Shown here: positions 1-9,395 of the stretch, piece by piece
Layout of the letters: each line of letters begins with the position of its first letter
Position numbering within the stretch: position 1 is the stretch's first letter
Assembly (NCBI RefSeq): GCF_034093315.1
Contig: NZ_CP139300.1
Coordinates: forward strand, 930,001 to 994,000
Length of the DNA stretch: 64,000 bases
Source of the DNA: Prochlorococcus sp. MIT 1314
GTDB lineage: Bacteria; Cyanobacteriota; Cyanobacteriia; PCC-6307; Cyanobiaceae
Reading direction: 5' to 3'
The notes under the pieces: model-generated
What the model was told of the DNA's origin: nothing
What the model saw: only the letters and a program-made list of their open reading frames with translations
Database searches by the model: none
Program-made: the position numbers and the translations under genes

Positions 1-40
1 ATAAAATCAAGTCTATATGAAAATTTCAATTTTAAATATT

Positions 41-112
41 GCCGATATAGCTCAGGGGTAGAGCAACTGTCTCGTAAACAGTAGGTCATTGGTTCAATTC
101 CAATTATCGGCA
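41..112 (+). tRNA. tRNA-Thr (anticodon CGT)
   Basis: A full cloverleaf is visible. The 7-bp acceptor stem GCCGATA pairs with TATCGGC, followed by discriminator A. The D arm is GCTC..GAGC, the anticodon stem ACTGT/ACAGT encloses loop CTCGTAA, and the T arm contains GGTTCAATTCC. The anticodon CGT reads ACG threonine codons. CCA is not encoded. It lies just upstream of two glycosyltransferase genes. tRNA genes often mark island edges in Prochlorococcus, but no integrase or repeated tRNA end is seen here. Confidence 0.95.
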
Positions 113-139
113 TTTAAAAAATCAAATTAAAAATCAAGA

Positions 140-1690
140 ATGATCAATAGAATTTTAAAATTTAGATATCTTTTAAAATTTTTAATTTTTATTCCTCTCA
201 TATTTTACTTTGGCAAAAGAAGTTATATTGGCTTTGATGAAGGATTTTATGCACTTCAAGCTAGATGGATATTAGAGAAGGGTAACTGGACTATTCCACT
301 CTGGTGGAATGAGTATGTCTTAGATAGAACAATAGGTTTACAGTTTTTAATGGCAACGTCACAAGACATTTTTGGAAGAAATATGTTTTCGGCATATTTA
401 CCGACAACAACAGCTGCAATACTGATGCTAATAATAACTTACAAATTACATGAAGAATTTTTTAATGCAAAATATGCAATTATATCTCCACTCATACTTT
501 CTACTACATATCTGTGGTTTGACTACTCACACTTAGCAACTCAAGACATCATTTTTTCATGTCTAGTAACTGTGGGAGTATTTTCTTTAGTCAAAATCAA
601 AAGCAAAGAGAACAAATTCTATATTTTTCTTTTTGGTATGTGGATTGGTTTGTCGTTTATGCTGAAAACTTTTTTAGTATTCGTACCTTTATTATCTCTC
701 TTACCAAACTTATATACCAAAAAGAATCTTATATTTACTAAATTCTTTTGGCTTGGACTAATAATTGGATTTATTCCGTATCTATTTTGGACATTATCTA
801 TTAACCCTTATTTAGAGAAAAATATTATTTTTTACTTATTTGAGAAGTTTAATAATCTCTCTGATAAAAATACATTTACAAATCCTTTCTATTATTATTT
901 CTGGAATATTCCCACAACATTCCTTCCATGGAGTATTTTTGCAATTATTGGCACAATATACAATCTTTTTGAAAGAAAAGAGGATAAATATGTACTTACT
1001 TATTTCCCATTAATTCTTGTTGGTATGTTGAGTATTTTTTCTACAAAAACACCTTACTATACTCTTCAAATCTCATCTATTATTACTCTTAATACTTTTG
1101 TAGGAATAAGATATTTATTTAACTCTAAAAGATATAAATTAATTTTTATATTTATCACTTCAAAAATAGTTCCATTATTTGTACTAGCTCTAACATTTAC
1201 ATATTATTTTGCTTTTAAAAATATAAGTAACTTTAACTCTAAGGAAAATATATTTCTAATTCTTGGATTATTTTCTTTTGGAATATCTTGGTCATTCATA
1301 AAAAAGACAAAGTCATTCAAAAAGATATTAATAACTCTTATAATTGGGCCTTATTTATTAACTTCATTTCTTTTGCAATCAGGATTATTCACTGATAGAT
1401 CAAGAGAACTAAGAGAAAAAATGGAATACGTCGCATCTCTTGATATTGTAAAAAATCAACTGATAAAAGTTGACAAATCAGCAATAAATTCTCAATCTCA
1501 ATCAAAGATAATAAGAATTTCATTATTAACTCCAAAACTAGGGGAGGGTTTAGAGAGCATTGATGACTTAAGCAAATCAGAATTGGCGTGGACAACTAAA
1601 TTTAAAGAAATAGAAAACAATAATTTTTCTTATGAAGTTATATACGAAAATGATATTTTAGAACCTTGGAAATTAATATTAAAAAAGTAA
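140..1690 (+). CDS. GT39/ArnT-like polytopic membrane glycosyltransferase
   Basis: A 516-residue integral membrane protein with about ten or more hydrophobic segments and a short C-terminal soluble tail from roughly residue 415. The first loop carries the acidic pair D33-E34 in the context GFDEGFYA, which is the hallmark of the PMT/ArnT (GT39) fold. These enzymes move a sugar from a polyprenyl-phosphate donor to lipid, protein or glycan on the outer face of the cytoplasmic membrane. The acceptor and sugar cannot be told from sequence. It begins 27 bases after tRNA-Thr and is followed after 45 bases by a GT2 gene on the same strand, so a surface-glycan role is likely. Composition is even more AT-rich than the housekeeping genes nearby. 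Confidence 0.8.
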   Translation: MINRILKFRYLLKFLIFIPLIFYFGKRSYIGFDEGFYALQARWILEKGNWTIPLWWNEYVLDRTIGLQFLMATSQDIFGRNMFSAYLPTTTAAILMLIITYKLHEEFFNAKYAIISPLILSTTYLWFDYSHLATQDIIFSCLVTVGVFSLVKIKSKENKFYIFLFGMWIGLSFMLKTFLVFVPLLSLLPNLYTKKNLIFTKFFWLGLIIGFIPYLFWTLSINPYLEKNIIFYLFEKFNNLSDKNTFTNPFYYYFWNIPTTFLPWSIFAIIGTIYNLFERKEDKYVLTYFPLILVGMLSIFSTKTPYYTLQISSIITLNTFVGIRYLFNSKRYKLIFIFITSKIVPLFVLALTFTYYFAFKNISNFNSKENIFLILGLFSFGISWSFIKKTKSFKKILITLIIGPYLLTSFLLQSGLFTDRSRELREKMEYVASLDIVKNQLIKVDKSAINSQSQSKIIRISLLTPKLGEGLESIDDLSKSELAWTTKFKEIENNNFSYEVIYENDILEPWKLILKK

Positions 1691-1735
1691 GTAATCTAAA
1701 TATATTAAACTGTCCTTAGCAAACTTTACATATTA

Positions 1736-2827
1736 ATGAAATCAATTAATACTTGGAATTTAACGAATAATAAACTACATCAATTATTCAAAAATGACAA
1801 CGAATTTATTTCAATTAAAGTACGTGGGAATACTTGGGAGCCAATAACTAGGTGGCTGAGATTAGATTCAAGAATTTTTAGAGAAACAACCAGCAGAGCG
1901 AGAATAACTTTGTGTGATATTGAATCTCTAGCAGAAATCTATAATTACAGAACCATTAGATGGAAAGCAAGAAAATTAACTCCTTTGCCAACAAAAAAAA
2001 TTCCAAAATTTTTAAAAAATATTTTCCGTAAACTCCCAATCATTAAACAACTTGCCTACGAGATAGAGGTTATTTTTTATAAATATAGTGCAAATATTTC
2101 CGATCATTTAATATCAATAGTGATTCCTGCAAGAAACGAAGCTGGCAATAAAGAACTAATAATAAATGCTTTAGACAAATTCAAAAGAATACCCAATAAA
2201 TTGGAAATAATATTTGTTGAAGGAAATAGCACTGACAATACATATCAAACTTTGAAAGAATTAAAAGAAAATTTCTCAGATTCCTTCGATATAACTCTTT
2301 TAAAACAAACTTCTAAAGGTAAAAAAAATGCAGTTGTAGAGGGATTTAATATCTCTTCAGGAGAAACCCTCGCCATAATCGATTGTGATTTTACTGTAGA
2401 TATTGATGACAGCATTTCAGCAATTATGGAATCAACTAAAAATGAAAATATTTTAATTAATTGTGCTCGCACAACTTTCCCAATGGAAAAAAATGCAATG
2501 AGATGGGCAAATTATATTGGAAATAGGCTCTTCGCAATATTTTTATCAATTCTCATTAATAAACAAGTATCAGATTCACTTTGTGGAACAAAAGTTTTTT
2601 CAAGAAAATTTTTTAAACTTATGAAACAAAATGGGAGTTGGGATTCCAAGTCTGATCCATTTGGAGACTTCACAATATTATTTGAAGCAGCAAACAATAA
2701 TATAAAAATACTTAATTATCCAGTCAGATATTATGCTAGAAAATCCGGAGCACCTAATATATCTAGATGGATTGATGGATTAAAACTTCTCAAAGTATGT
2801 TGGATTTATATGATTTCCGATATCTGA
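1736..2827 (+). CDS. GT2 family glycosyltransferase with unusual N-terminal extension
   Basis: 363 residues. A GT-A domain starts near residue 122 with LISIVIPARNEAGNK, the nucleotide-sugar binding strand. IIDCDFTVD around residue 218 supplies the metal-binding DxD-like aspartates. The domain is of the dolichol-phosphate-mannose-synthase-like type. It ends without clear membrane helices, apart from a weak hydrophobic stretch near residues 260-270. The first 120 residues match no domain I recognise. The RKLPIIKQLAYEIEV stretch resembles the tail of SAM methyltransferases that are sometimes fused in front of GT2 domains, so a remnant of such a fusion is possible (inference). It probably acts with the upstream GT39 gene in cell-surface glycan synthesis. 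Start ATG at 1736 is the first available. Confidence 0.75.
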   Translation: MKSINTWNLTNNKLHQLFKNDNEFISIKVRGNTWEPITRWLRLDSRIFRETTSRARITLCDIESLAEIYNYRTIRWKARKLTPLPTKKIPKFLKNIFRKLPIIKQLAYEIEVIFYKYSANISDHLISIVIPARNEAGNKELIINALDKFKRIPNKLEIIFVEGNSTDNTYQTLKELKENFSDSFDITLLKQTSKGKKNAVVEGFNISSGETLAIIDCDFTVDIDDSISAIMESTKNENILINCARTTFPMEKNAMRWANYIGNRLFAIFLSILINKQVSDSLCGTKVFSRKFFKLMKQNGSWDSKSDPFGDFTILFEAANNNIKILNYPVRYYARKSGAPNISRWIDGLKLLKVCWIYMISDI

Positions 2828-2904
2828 ATTTAAATAAATTTTCAGGAGTATTTTCTAAAGATTTTTAATTTCGCCGAATTAGTAATAAAGTAGTTAGATT
2901 CTTA

Positions 2905-4554
2905 ATGAATATAAATTCATTAGAATTTCATGGCATGAATTTTAATTTTGAGTTTAAAAAATTAAATAAGAAAAATTACCACAGAAATCACTTTGGGAAA
3001 ATTCTTACTGTAAGACTGCCATGTAATCCAATATTTCCAATAGGACCTATTTACCTAGCAGATCACATTCATAAATGTTTCCCAAATATTGAACAACAAT
3101 TTATTGATCTAGCAATAATTCCATCTAATAAAGTAACTAAATTTTTATCTAGAAAAATTGATCAATTTAGACCTCATCTAATTATTTTTTCATGGAGAGA
3201 TATACAAATTTATGCCCCTGTTGATGGCAGAAGTGGAAATCCCCTACAAAATTCTTTTGAGGTTTTCTACTCAAAAAATATCTTTAAAAAAATTAGAGGC
3301 TCTTGGGGGGGACTAAAATTAATTGCATCTCATTATGGAGAAATATATAGAAATACCTCATTAGTGAAGATGGGACTTAACAGAGCACAGAAATACAACA
3401 AAGATGTAAAAGTAATTTTAGGAGGTGGAGCTGTTAGTGTTTTTTATGAACAATTAGGTAATCTTCTTCCGAAAGGAACTGTGATTTCTGTTGGAGAAGG
3501 AGAAAATCTTATAGAAAAAATTATTAAAGGGGATTCGATAGAAGAAGAAAGATGTTATCTTGCCGGACAGAAACCCCGTAACAAATTAATACATGAACAA
3601 CCTTTGGGCACTGTTAAAACTGCCTGCAACTATAAATACATTCAATCAATATGGCCTGAATTCAATTGGTATATAGAAGGTGGAGATTATTATGTCGGAG
3701 TACAAACAAAAAGAGGTTGTCCTCATAATTGTTGTTTCTGTGTTTACACGGTTGTAGAGGGCAAGCAGGTTCGTGTTAATCCAGTTAACGAAGTGATCAA
3801 AGAAATGAAGCAATTATATGACCTTGGAGTAAGGGGATTTTGGTTCACTGATGCACAGTTTATTCCAGCCAAAAAACATATTGAAGATGCAAAAACTCTA
3901 TTACAGGCTATTAAGGATCAAGGCTGGAAAGACATTAATTGGGCTGCATACATTAGAGCAGATAATATTGATGCTGAGCTTGCACAGCTCATGGTCGATA
4001 CAGGTATGAGTTATTTTGAAATAGGTATCACTTCAGGATCTCAAGAACTTGTAAGAAAAATGAAGTTAGCATATAACCTTGAAACAGTATTGAATAATTG
4101 TAGAATGCTTGTTAAATCAGGTTTCAAGAATCATGTTTCAGTCAATTACTCATTTAATGTTTTTGATGAGACGCCAAGCACTATAAGGCAAACTATTGCT
4201 TACCATAGAGAATTAGAAAATATTTTTGGGAAAGGCTTAGTTGATCCAGCTATATTCTTTATAGGATTACAACCTCATACTCTTCTTGAGAAGTACGCCT
4301 TAGAACATAAAATTTTGAAGCCGAACTATAATCCCATGAGTATGATGCCCTGGACAGCAAGAAAACTTTTATGGAATCCCGGTTCCTTAGGGAAAAAACT
4401 TGGTCAAGTTTGCCTAGAAGCTTTTGATAATAAAGAAGATGAATTTGGTAAAACAGTTATCAATATTCTTGAAAGAGAATATGGCAAGTCTTCTTTAAAA
4501 GAATCCTTAAAAGTTCGCCCGTTATCAGAAAGAAAATTAGCACATTCAAAATAA
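2905..4554 (+). CDS. B12-binding domain radical SAM protein
   Basis: 549 residues. The N-terminal third looks like a cobalamin-binding Rossmann region (GPIYLADHI near residue 50, then VILGGGAVSVF near 170). A radical SAM core follows, with C272-x3-C276-x2-C279 in RGCPHNCCFC, which would hold the 4Fe-4S cluster that cleaves S-adenosylmethionine. The layout matches BchE/lipid-modifying B12 radical SAM enzymes. A cyanobacterial group of this shape carries the database name photosystem II high light acclimation radical SAM protein, which I recall but cannot verify. The substrate is unknown. The true start may be the internal ATG at 2935. It converges on clpS. Confidence 0.8.
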   Translation: MNINSLEFHGMNFNFEFKKLNKKNYHRNHFGKILTVRLPCNPIFPIGPIYLADHIHKCFPNIEQQFIDLAIIPSNKVTKFLSRKIDQFRPHLIIFSWRDIQIYAPVDGRSGNPLQNSFEVFYSKNIFKKIRGSWGGLKLIASHYGEIYRNTSLVKMGLNRAQKYNKDVKVILGGGAVSVFYEQLGNLLPKGTVISVGEGENLIEKIIKGDSIEEERCYLAGQKPRNKLIHEQPLGTVKTACNYKYIQSIWPEFNWYIEGGDYYVGVQTKRGCPHNCCFCVYTVVEGKQVRVNPVNEVIKEMKQLYDLGVRGFWFTDAQFIPAKKHIEDAKTLLQAIKDQGWKDINWAAYIRADNIDAELAQLMVDTGMSYFEIGITSGSQELVRKMKLAYNLETVLNNCRMLVKSGFKNHVSVNYSFNVFDETPSTIRQTIAYHRELENIFGKGLVDPAIFFIGLQPHTLLEKYALEHKILKPNYNPMSMMPWTARKLLWNPGSLGKKLGQVCLEAFDNKEDEFGKTVINILEREYGKSSLKESLKVRPLSERKLAHSK

Positions 4555-4573
4555 TAAATTCAACACCTAACTA

Positions 4574-4891
4574 TTAATCTTCTTTCTCAATTGAACTAGA
4601 AATGCCCTTGGATTTTAATGATTCTGAATAGAATTCAGCGGGCTCTAGATCACAAACTATTACTAAACCGACACCTGTATTGTGAGCCTCTAGCATTATG
4701 GCGATAGCATCTTGCTCACTTAATTGCGGAACAACTTGTCTTAATGAAATAGTGACATACTCCATCGAATTAACTGGGTCATTATGAAGTAAAACCTTAT
4801 ATTTGGGAGATTTCTTTTTTAATGCAGCAGGTAGTTTATCAATAACCGCTGAATTATTACTTACACTTTGTTCTAGCTTAATAGATAGCAT
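4574..4891 (-). CDS. clpS: ATP-dependent Clp protease adaptor ClpS
   Basis: 105 residues, the normal ClpS length. After a short variable tail comes the core KVLLHNDPVNSMEYV, whose Asn-Asp pair binds the alpha-amino group of N-degron substrates. The helix with EAHNTGVGLVIVC follows. ClpS docks on the N domain of ClpC/ClpA and hands over proteins with bulky hydrophobic N-terminal residues, while blocking other substrates. It lies on the minus strand just downstream of dapL (31 bases), so the two may share a transcript. Cyanobacteria often have two ClpS forms; which one this is cannot be decided here. Confidence 0.93.
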   Translation of the reverse strand: MLSIKLEQSVSNNSAVIDKLPAALKKKSPKYKVLLHNDPVNSMEYVTISLRQVVPQLSEQDAIAIMLEAHNTGVGLVIVCDLEPAEFYSESLKSKGISSSIEKED

Positions 4892-4922
4892 TAAATTCTT
4901 AGAAACTTGATAATACTCATAA

Positions 4923-6149
4923 TTATATATTAATTATTCTTTCCATTGCATCAATGACATTTGATCTTGAGTTAAAAGCTGACAAACGAAAATAACCCTC
5001 TCCTGATAATCCAAATCCGCTCCCAGGTGTGCCCACGACACTTACTTTTTGAAGAAGGAAATCAAAAAAGTCCCAAGATGTCATTTGATCAGGAACTTTG
5101 ATCCAAATATATGGAGCATTAACACCACCATAAACTTTATAGCCTGCAGCCTGAAGTTTATTTTTCATAATTTTTGCATTTTCCATATAAAAATCAATTA
5201 AACCTCTCACCTCTTTTTTCCCTTCAAGTGAATAAACCGCCTCTGCTCCTCGCTGGACGATATAGCTTACTCCATTGAACTTTGTAGATTGTCGCCTATT
5301 CCAAAGCGGCCATAAAGCTATTTCCTCATTTGTTGAGCTGAAACCTACGAGATTTTTAGGTATTACTGTATAGGCACATCTTACTCCGGTGAATCCGGCA
5401 TTCTTTGAAAAAGATCTAAATTCAATAGCGCAATCCTTTGCTCCCTCAATCTCATATATTGAATGAGGAATATCCTTATCTTGAATAAATGCTTCGTAAG
5501 CTGCATCAAAAAGTATTAAAGATTTATTTTTAAGAGCATAGTCAACCCACTTTTTTAAGTCTTCTTTAGTAATCGTTGCTCCAGTAGGATTATTTGGGAA
5601 ACAAAGATATAAAATATCAATTTTATTTTTCGGTAATTCTGGTAGAAAGTTGTTTTCTTCATTTATTGCAAGATATGTCAATCCTTTATAAGTTCCATTT
5701 TCAAGAGCATCTCCAGTTCTGCCTGTCATAACGTTACTATCTACATAAACAGGGTAAACGGGATCTGTTACCGCGATTGAATTATCTTTGCCAAAAATAT
5801 CTAAAATATTACTGCTATCGCACTTAGAACCATCTGAAACAAATATTTCTTCAGGTGAAATTTTACATCCTCTTGAAATAAATTCATGCTCAGAAATTTT
5901 ATCTCTTAGCCAAGAATAACCCTGTTCTGGTCCATAACCTCTAAAACCCTCAGTTGTGCCCATATCATTTAAAGCTTGACTCATGGCCTCTCTGCAAGCT
6001 TTGGGTAATGGCTCTGTCACATCTCCTATGCCAAGCTTAATTATGTCAGAACTGTTATTTGATTGAGAATATAATTTTACCCTTTTAGCAATTTCAGGAA
6101 ATAAATAGCCGGCTTTGAGTTTTAAATAATTTTCGTTTACTTGAACCAC
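4923..6149 (-). CDS. dapL: LL-diaminopimelate aminotransferase
   Basis: PLP-dependent class I/II aminotransferase that converts tetrahydrodipicolinate to LL-diaminopimelate in one step, for lysine and peptidoglycan; this is the plant/cyanobacterial/chlamydial DapL route. [12 protein letters not shown] contains the Schiff-base lysine, and [10 protein letters not shown] and the C-terminal FRLSAFNSR arginine motif are typical. I place the start at the GTG at 6149, giving 408 residues beginning [20 protein letters not shown], as in the family. An in-frame TTG at 6170 would add seven residues with no known counterpart. clpS follows on the same strand. Confidence 0.93.
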   Translation of the reverse strand: MVQVNENYLKLKAGYLFPEIAKRVKLYSQSNNSSDIIKLGIGDVTEPLPKACREAMSQALNDMGTTEGFRGYGPEQGYSWLRDKISEHEFISRGCKISPEEIFVSDGSKCDSSNILDIFGKDNSIAVTDPVYPVYVDSNVMTGRTGDALENGTYKGLTYLAINEENNFLPELPKNKIDILYLCFPNNPTGATITKEDLKKWVDYALKNKSLILFDAAYEAFIQDKDIPHSIYEIEGAKDCAIEFRSFSKNAGFTGVRCAYTVIPKNLVGFSSTNEEIALWPLWNRRQSTKFNGVSYIVQRGAEAVYSLEGKKEVRGLIDFYMENAKIMKNKLQAAGYKVYGGVNAPYIWIKVPDQMTSWDFFDFLLQKVSVVGTPGSGFGLSGEGYFRLSAFNSRSNVIDAMERIINI

Positions 6150-6441
6150 TTTAGATAAATATTTAACCAATATAAGGATAATGGATCAACGTGCTTTAGT
6201 GGAGATTAAATGTTAATATTATTCTAGTTATGATTAAATCAAATAATGATCATAGCTACTAATTCAATTTTATATAGTTTGAAAGTCCTCTAAAGCTTTA
6301 TACATAGCAGAATCCACTTTCTATTAGCTTTAATTAAAAAAAGTAATAATACTAGATAAAAAATTGCTTTGTAAAAAGATAAAAAATTTAACTCTTTACT
6401 TTTGATGATTTTCAAAATTCAAACCATTCAATATCAATTAT
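6150..6441. promoter_or_regulatory. Intergenic region with divergent dapL and rne promoters and a long rne leader
   Basis: About 290 bases between the divergent dapL and rne starts. It is very AT-rich, with U-rich stretches toward rne (about 6330-6415 in the RNA sense) and a short inverted repeat, GAAAGT near 6280 against ACTTTC near 6317. In E. coli and reportedly in Prochlorococcus, RNase E limits its own mRNA through the 5' leader, so this leader is a plausible autoregulation site (inference). No exact promoter is assigned. Confidence 0.4.
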
Positions 6442-8265
6442 ATGTCTCAGCAAATTATCATCGCTGAGCAGTCTCGAATTGCAGCACTTCTCACAGATGA
6501 TCGAGTTGATGAATTAATCGTCGCACAAGGTCAATATCAAATTGGAGATATTTTTTCAGGAACAGTTGAAAATGTTCTCCCTGGCATTGACGCCGCTTTC
6601 ATAAATATTGGTGAAAGTGAGAAAAATGGGTTCATTCATGTATCAGATCTAGGCCCATTAAGACTCAAAAAAGGAATATTTGGAATAACTGAACTACTAG
6701 AACCCAAACAAAAAGTTCTAGTACAAGTAATAAAGGAACCCACAGGATCCAAAGGGCCTAGACTTACTGGAAGTATTACAATAACAGGGAAGTACTTGAT
6801 CCTACAACCATATGGTCAAGGAGTAAATATTTCCAGAAAAATAAATACAGAAACAGAAAGAAGCCGTTTAAAAGCTCTTGGTGTTTTAATAAAACCACCG
6901 AGCACAGGTTTACTATTTAGAACAGAGTCTGAAAAGATAAAAGAAGAATTACTAATTGAAGATTTAGAAAATTTAATTCAACAATGGGAAAGCATTCTAA
7001 AAGATTCTGAGAGTTCTAACCCACCAAGTTTAATTAAACGAGATGAAGATTTCTCACTTAAGATTTTGAGAGATCATATTAAATCATCAACTAAAAATAT
7101 AATTATCGATAGTAAATTTTCAGTTGAAAGGGCAAAAGATTTTTTAACACATTATGAATCTAATGTAAATATTGAATTTTACGATAACGATTTAAAAGAG
7201 CATATTTTAGAAAAGTACGAAATCAAGAAAACAATTCAAAAAGCTCTTCAACCAAGAGTAGATCTTCCATCAGGAGGATATATAATTATTGAACCAACTG
7301 AAGCTCTAACAGTAATTGATGTAAACTCCGGGTCTTTTACAAGATCCGCCAATTCAAGACAAACTGTTTTGTGGACGAATTGTGAGGCAGCAGTTGAAAT
7401 TTCAAGGCAAATGAAATTAAGAAATATTGGTGGAGTGATCGTAGTTGATTTTATTGATATGGAATCTAGACGAGATCAATTCCAGTTACTTGAACATTTC
7501 ACTTCAGCAATAAAAGATGATTCTGCTAGGCCTCAGATAGCTCAACTTACTGAATTAGGTTTAGTTGAGTTAACCAGAAAAAGACAAGGTCAAAATTTAT
7601 ATGAATTATTCAGTAAAAAATGTTCCTCGTGCGATGGCACAGGCCATATAGAAAATCAATTAAATTATTCAATTTCTAATCTACAAACTAAAAATGTTGA
7701 AGAAAAGAATAATAAACCAAATAGTATAAAATCTATCGATATAGATGCTTTTCAATCAACTGATAAGCAGGAAAAAATAATTGAAAAAGAATTCCTTAAC
7801 CTCAAGAACCTGAATAAGGAGGATTCTTTAAATAAAAAAGAAAATGATAATGAGGTTACGAACACATTAAATTCAAAAGAAAAAAATATAATAACTGTTG
7901 ATCTTACTAATGATGAAAAAATTGTTTTCAGTCAATTAGGTATTAATCCACTAATAAAGTTAGGTAAAGAATATCTGATGAGCAATAATTTTGTACGTTT
8001 AAAGGACAATAGTATAGAAAAAGAAAAAATTTTAGATAATAAGAAAACAACTGCAAAACAAGTAAAAACTCGCTTAAAATCTAAAGAGGCAAAAGAGATA
8101 CAAATTAATAGTGAAGCAAATTCGAATTCCAAAGATAAATCAACAAAAAAAACTAATGAGAATAAAGAAGTTGTATTTTTAGATAAGCAAGATGAAATTG
8201 AGCTCACAGAAGAGATAAATAATGCGAGAAAAAAGAGAAGAAGATCTTCAGCAAGTAATGAATAA
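6442..8265 (+). CDS. rne: Ribonuclease E/G
   Basis: 607 residues, the compact cyanobacterial RNase E. It has an S1 RNA-binding domain near residues 30-110, then the DNase I-like catalytic core. D293 (in IDVNSGSFT) and D336 (in VDFIDME) are the Mg-binding acids. C394-x2-C397 is the zinc-link that joins subunits into dimers. It makes the first cuts in mRNA decay and processes rRNA/tRNA. Beyond about residue 405 the protein is low-complexity, charged and presumably disordered. It ends in the basic motif RKKRRRSSA, which matches the conserved C-terminal nonapeptide that binds polynucleotide phosphorylase in cyanobacteria. The rnhB reading frame starts inside its last codons. Confidence 0.95.
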   Translation: MSQQIIIAEQSRIAALLTDDRVDELIVAQGQYQIGDIFSGTVENVLPGIDAAFINIGESEKNGFIHVSDLGPLRLKKGIFGITELLEPKQKVLVQVIKEPTGSKGPRLTGSITITGKYLILQPYGQGVNISRKINTETERSRLKALGVLIKPPSTGLLFRTESEKIKEELLIEDLENLIQQWESILKDSESSNPPSLIKRDEDFSLKILRDHIKSSTKNIIIDSKFSVERAKDFLTHYESNVNIEFYDNDLKEHILEKYEIKKTIQKALQPRVDLPSGGYIIIEPTEALTVIDVNSGSFTRSANSRQTVLWTNCEAAVEISRQMKLRNIGGVIVVDFIDMESRRDQFQLLEHFTSAIKDDSARPQIAQLTELGLVELTRKRQGQNLYELFSKKCSSCDGTGHIENQLNYSISNLQTKNVEEKNNKPNSIKSIDIDAFQSTDKQEKIIEKEFLNLKNLNKEDSLNKKENDNEVTNTLNSKEKNIITVDLTNDEKIVFSQLGINPLIKLGKEYLMSNNFVRLKDNSIEKEKILDNKKTTAKQVKTRLKSKEAKEIQINSEANSNSKDKSTKKTNENKEVVFLDKQDEIELTEEINNARKKRRRSSASNE

Positions 8266-8839
8266 AGTTTCCGAAGTTGGAATAGATGAAGTTGGTAGGG
8301 GAGCAGTTTTTGGGCCAGTTTTCTCAGCAGTTGTAGTATTAACTGAGAAAAATAAATTAATCCTAAAACAATTTGGAGTTAATGATAGTAAAAAATTAAC
8401 TCCCAAAAAAAGAAAATTACTTTTACCAAAAATAATATTACTTTCTTCAGATTATGGAATTGGGCAATCCTCGGTCAGAGAAATAGATAAGCTCGGCATT
8501 AGAGTTGCAACCGAACTTTCAATGATAAGAGCTTTAAACAAATTAAAAGATAAACCATCTGAAATAATAATTGATGGCCCCTTATTATTAAGGCCATGGA
8601 AAGGAATACAGAAAAATATAGTATCAGGAGACTCGAAATTTATTGCAATTGCTTCGAGTAGCATAGTTGCAAAAGTAGCTCGAGACAATCTAATGGAAAG
8701 ATTAGAAAAAAAATACTCAGGATACTTCATATTTAAAAATAAAGGTTATGGTACTAAACAGCATCTTTCAATTATCAAAGATCGAGGAATAACTAGTCTT
8801 CATAGGAAAAGTTTTTTAAAAAAATCAAATATTATTTAG
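8222..8839 (+). CDS. rnhB: Ribonuclease HII
   Basis: 205 residues from ATG 8222, or 193 from ATG 8258. The second start sits eight bases before the end of rne and gives a more typical N-terminus. The catalytic acids are D22 and E23 in [14 protein letters not shown], with a further aspartate in IIDGPL; the DSKKL loop is also present. RNase HII nicks RNA embedded in DNA, removing misincorporated ribonucleotides and primer remnants. It overlaps rne by 44 bases (or 8 from the later start), which suggests translational coupling. Its 3' end overlaps the convergent DUF1997 gene by 15 bases. Confidence 0.94.
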   Translation: MREKREEDLQQVMNKVSEVGIDEVGRGAVFGPVFSAVVVLTEKNKLILKQFGVNDSKKLTPKKRKLLLPKIILLSSDYGIGQSSVREIDKLGIRVATELSMIRALNKLKDKPSEIIIDGPLLLRPWKGIQKNIVSGDSKFIAIASSSIVAKVARDNLMERLEKKYSGYFIFKNKGYGTKQHLSIIKDRGITSLHRKSFLKKSNII

Positions 8840-9343
8840 TTCACACCAATCTAAAAAATCTTTCACTAATTGCTGTTGAACTCTTGACTTTATACCCAAC
8901 AAAATTCCATTTAATACCGAATGACCAGTAGATTCCAAAATTTTCTTTGGTACCAGTTTCAATAGAGGAGGTTGGCTTACAGATACCCCTAATAGAGCTT
9001 CTCCTTCTAATCCAATATCAGTTGCTTCCAAATTCGCTTTCAAAATAAGATTAAAGTCATCTATCATCCCCAAACCATCTAATGTACTTTCAAGGGCACT
9101 CATTCTTAAAATCCCATCTTTATTCTCTACCGCAATTGAAACAACAGGGTTAATATCTAATTGAAAAACCTTAAAACTTGTTACTGTATACTTATACCTA
9201 CCTACCCCTTCTGGCACTAATTTTTTGGAGTCCAGCATTGCTCCAACAACTCTTTCTTCTTCCAAAAGATATTTAGAAAGATATTCTTTATTTCGTGTTA
9301 CGGAAAGCTTTAGTTTCTGTTTAGCATCAAAAGACAATAGCAT
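8825..9343 (-). CDS. DUF1997 family protein
   Basis: 172 residues, soluble, with no signal peptide or membrane helix. The sequence matches the cyanobacterial/plastid DUF1997 family as I remember it: a beta-rich core followed by a C-terminal amphipathic helix rich in Gln/Leu ending [10 protein letters not shown]. The family has a START/SRPBCC-like look (single beta-sheet with a long final helix), but no biochemical role is established that I know of. It converges on rnhB with a 15-base overlap and diverges from pheA across 52 bases, so the two promoters share a short spacer. Confidence 0.7.
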   Translation of the reverse strand: MLLSFDAKQKLKLSVTRNKEYLSKYLLEEERVVGAMLDSKKLVPEGVGRYKYTVTSFKVFQLDINPVVSIAVENKDGILRMSALESTLDGLGMIDDFNLILKANLEATDIGLEGEALLGVSVSQPPLLKLVPKKILESTGHSVLNGILLGIKSRVQQQLVKDFLDWCELNNI

Positions 9344-9395
9344 TTTCTAGATCCCTCCAATGCTTATTTGATCTCTTTTTTTCTTATCATTTATC

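Noticed and set aside
41-2827. Integrated mobile element at tRNA-Thr
   Set aside because: No tyrosine integrase, no repeated tRNA end and no transposase is present within the window.
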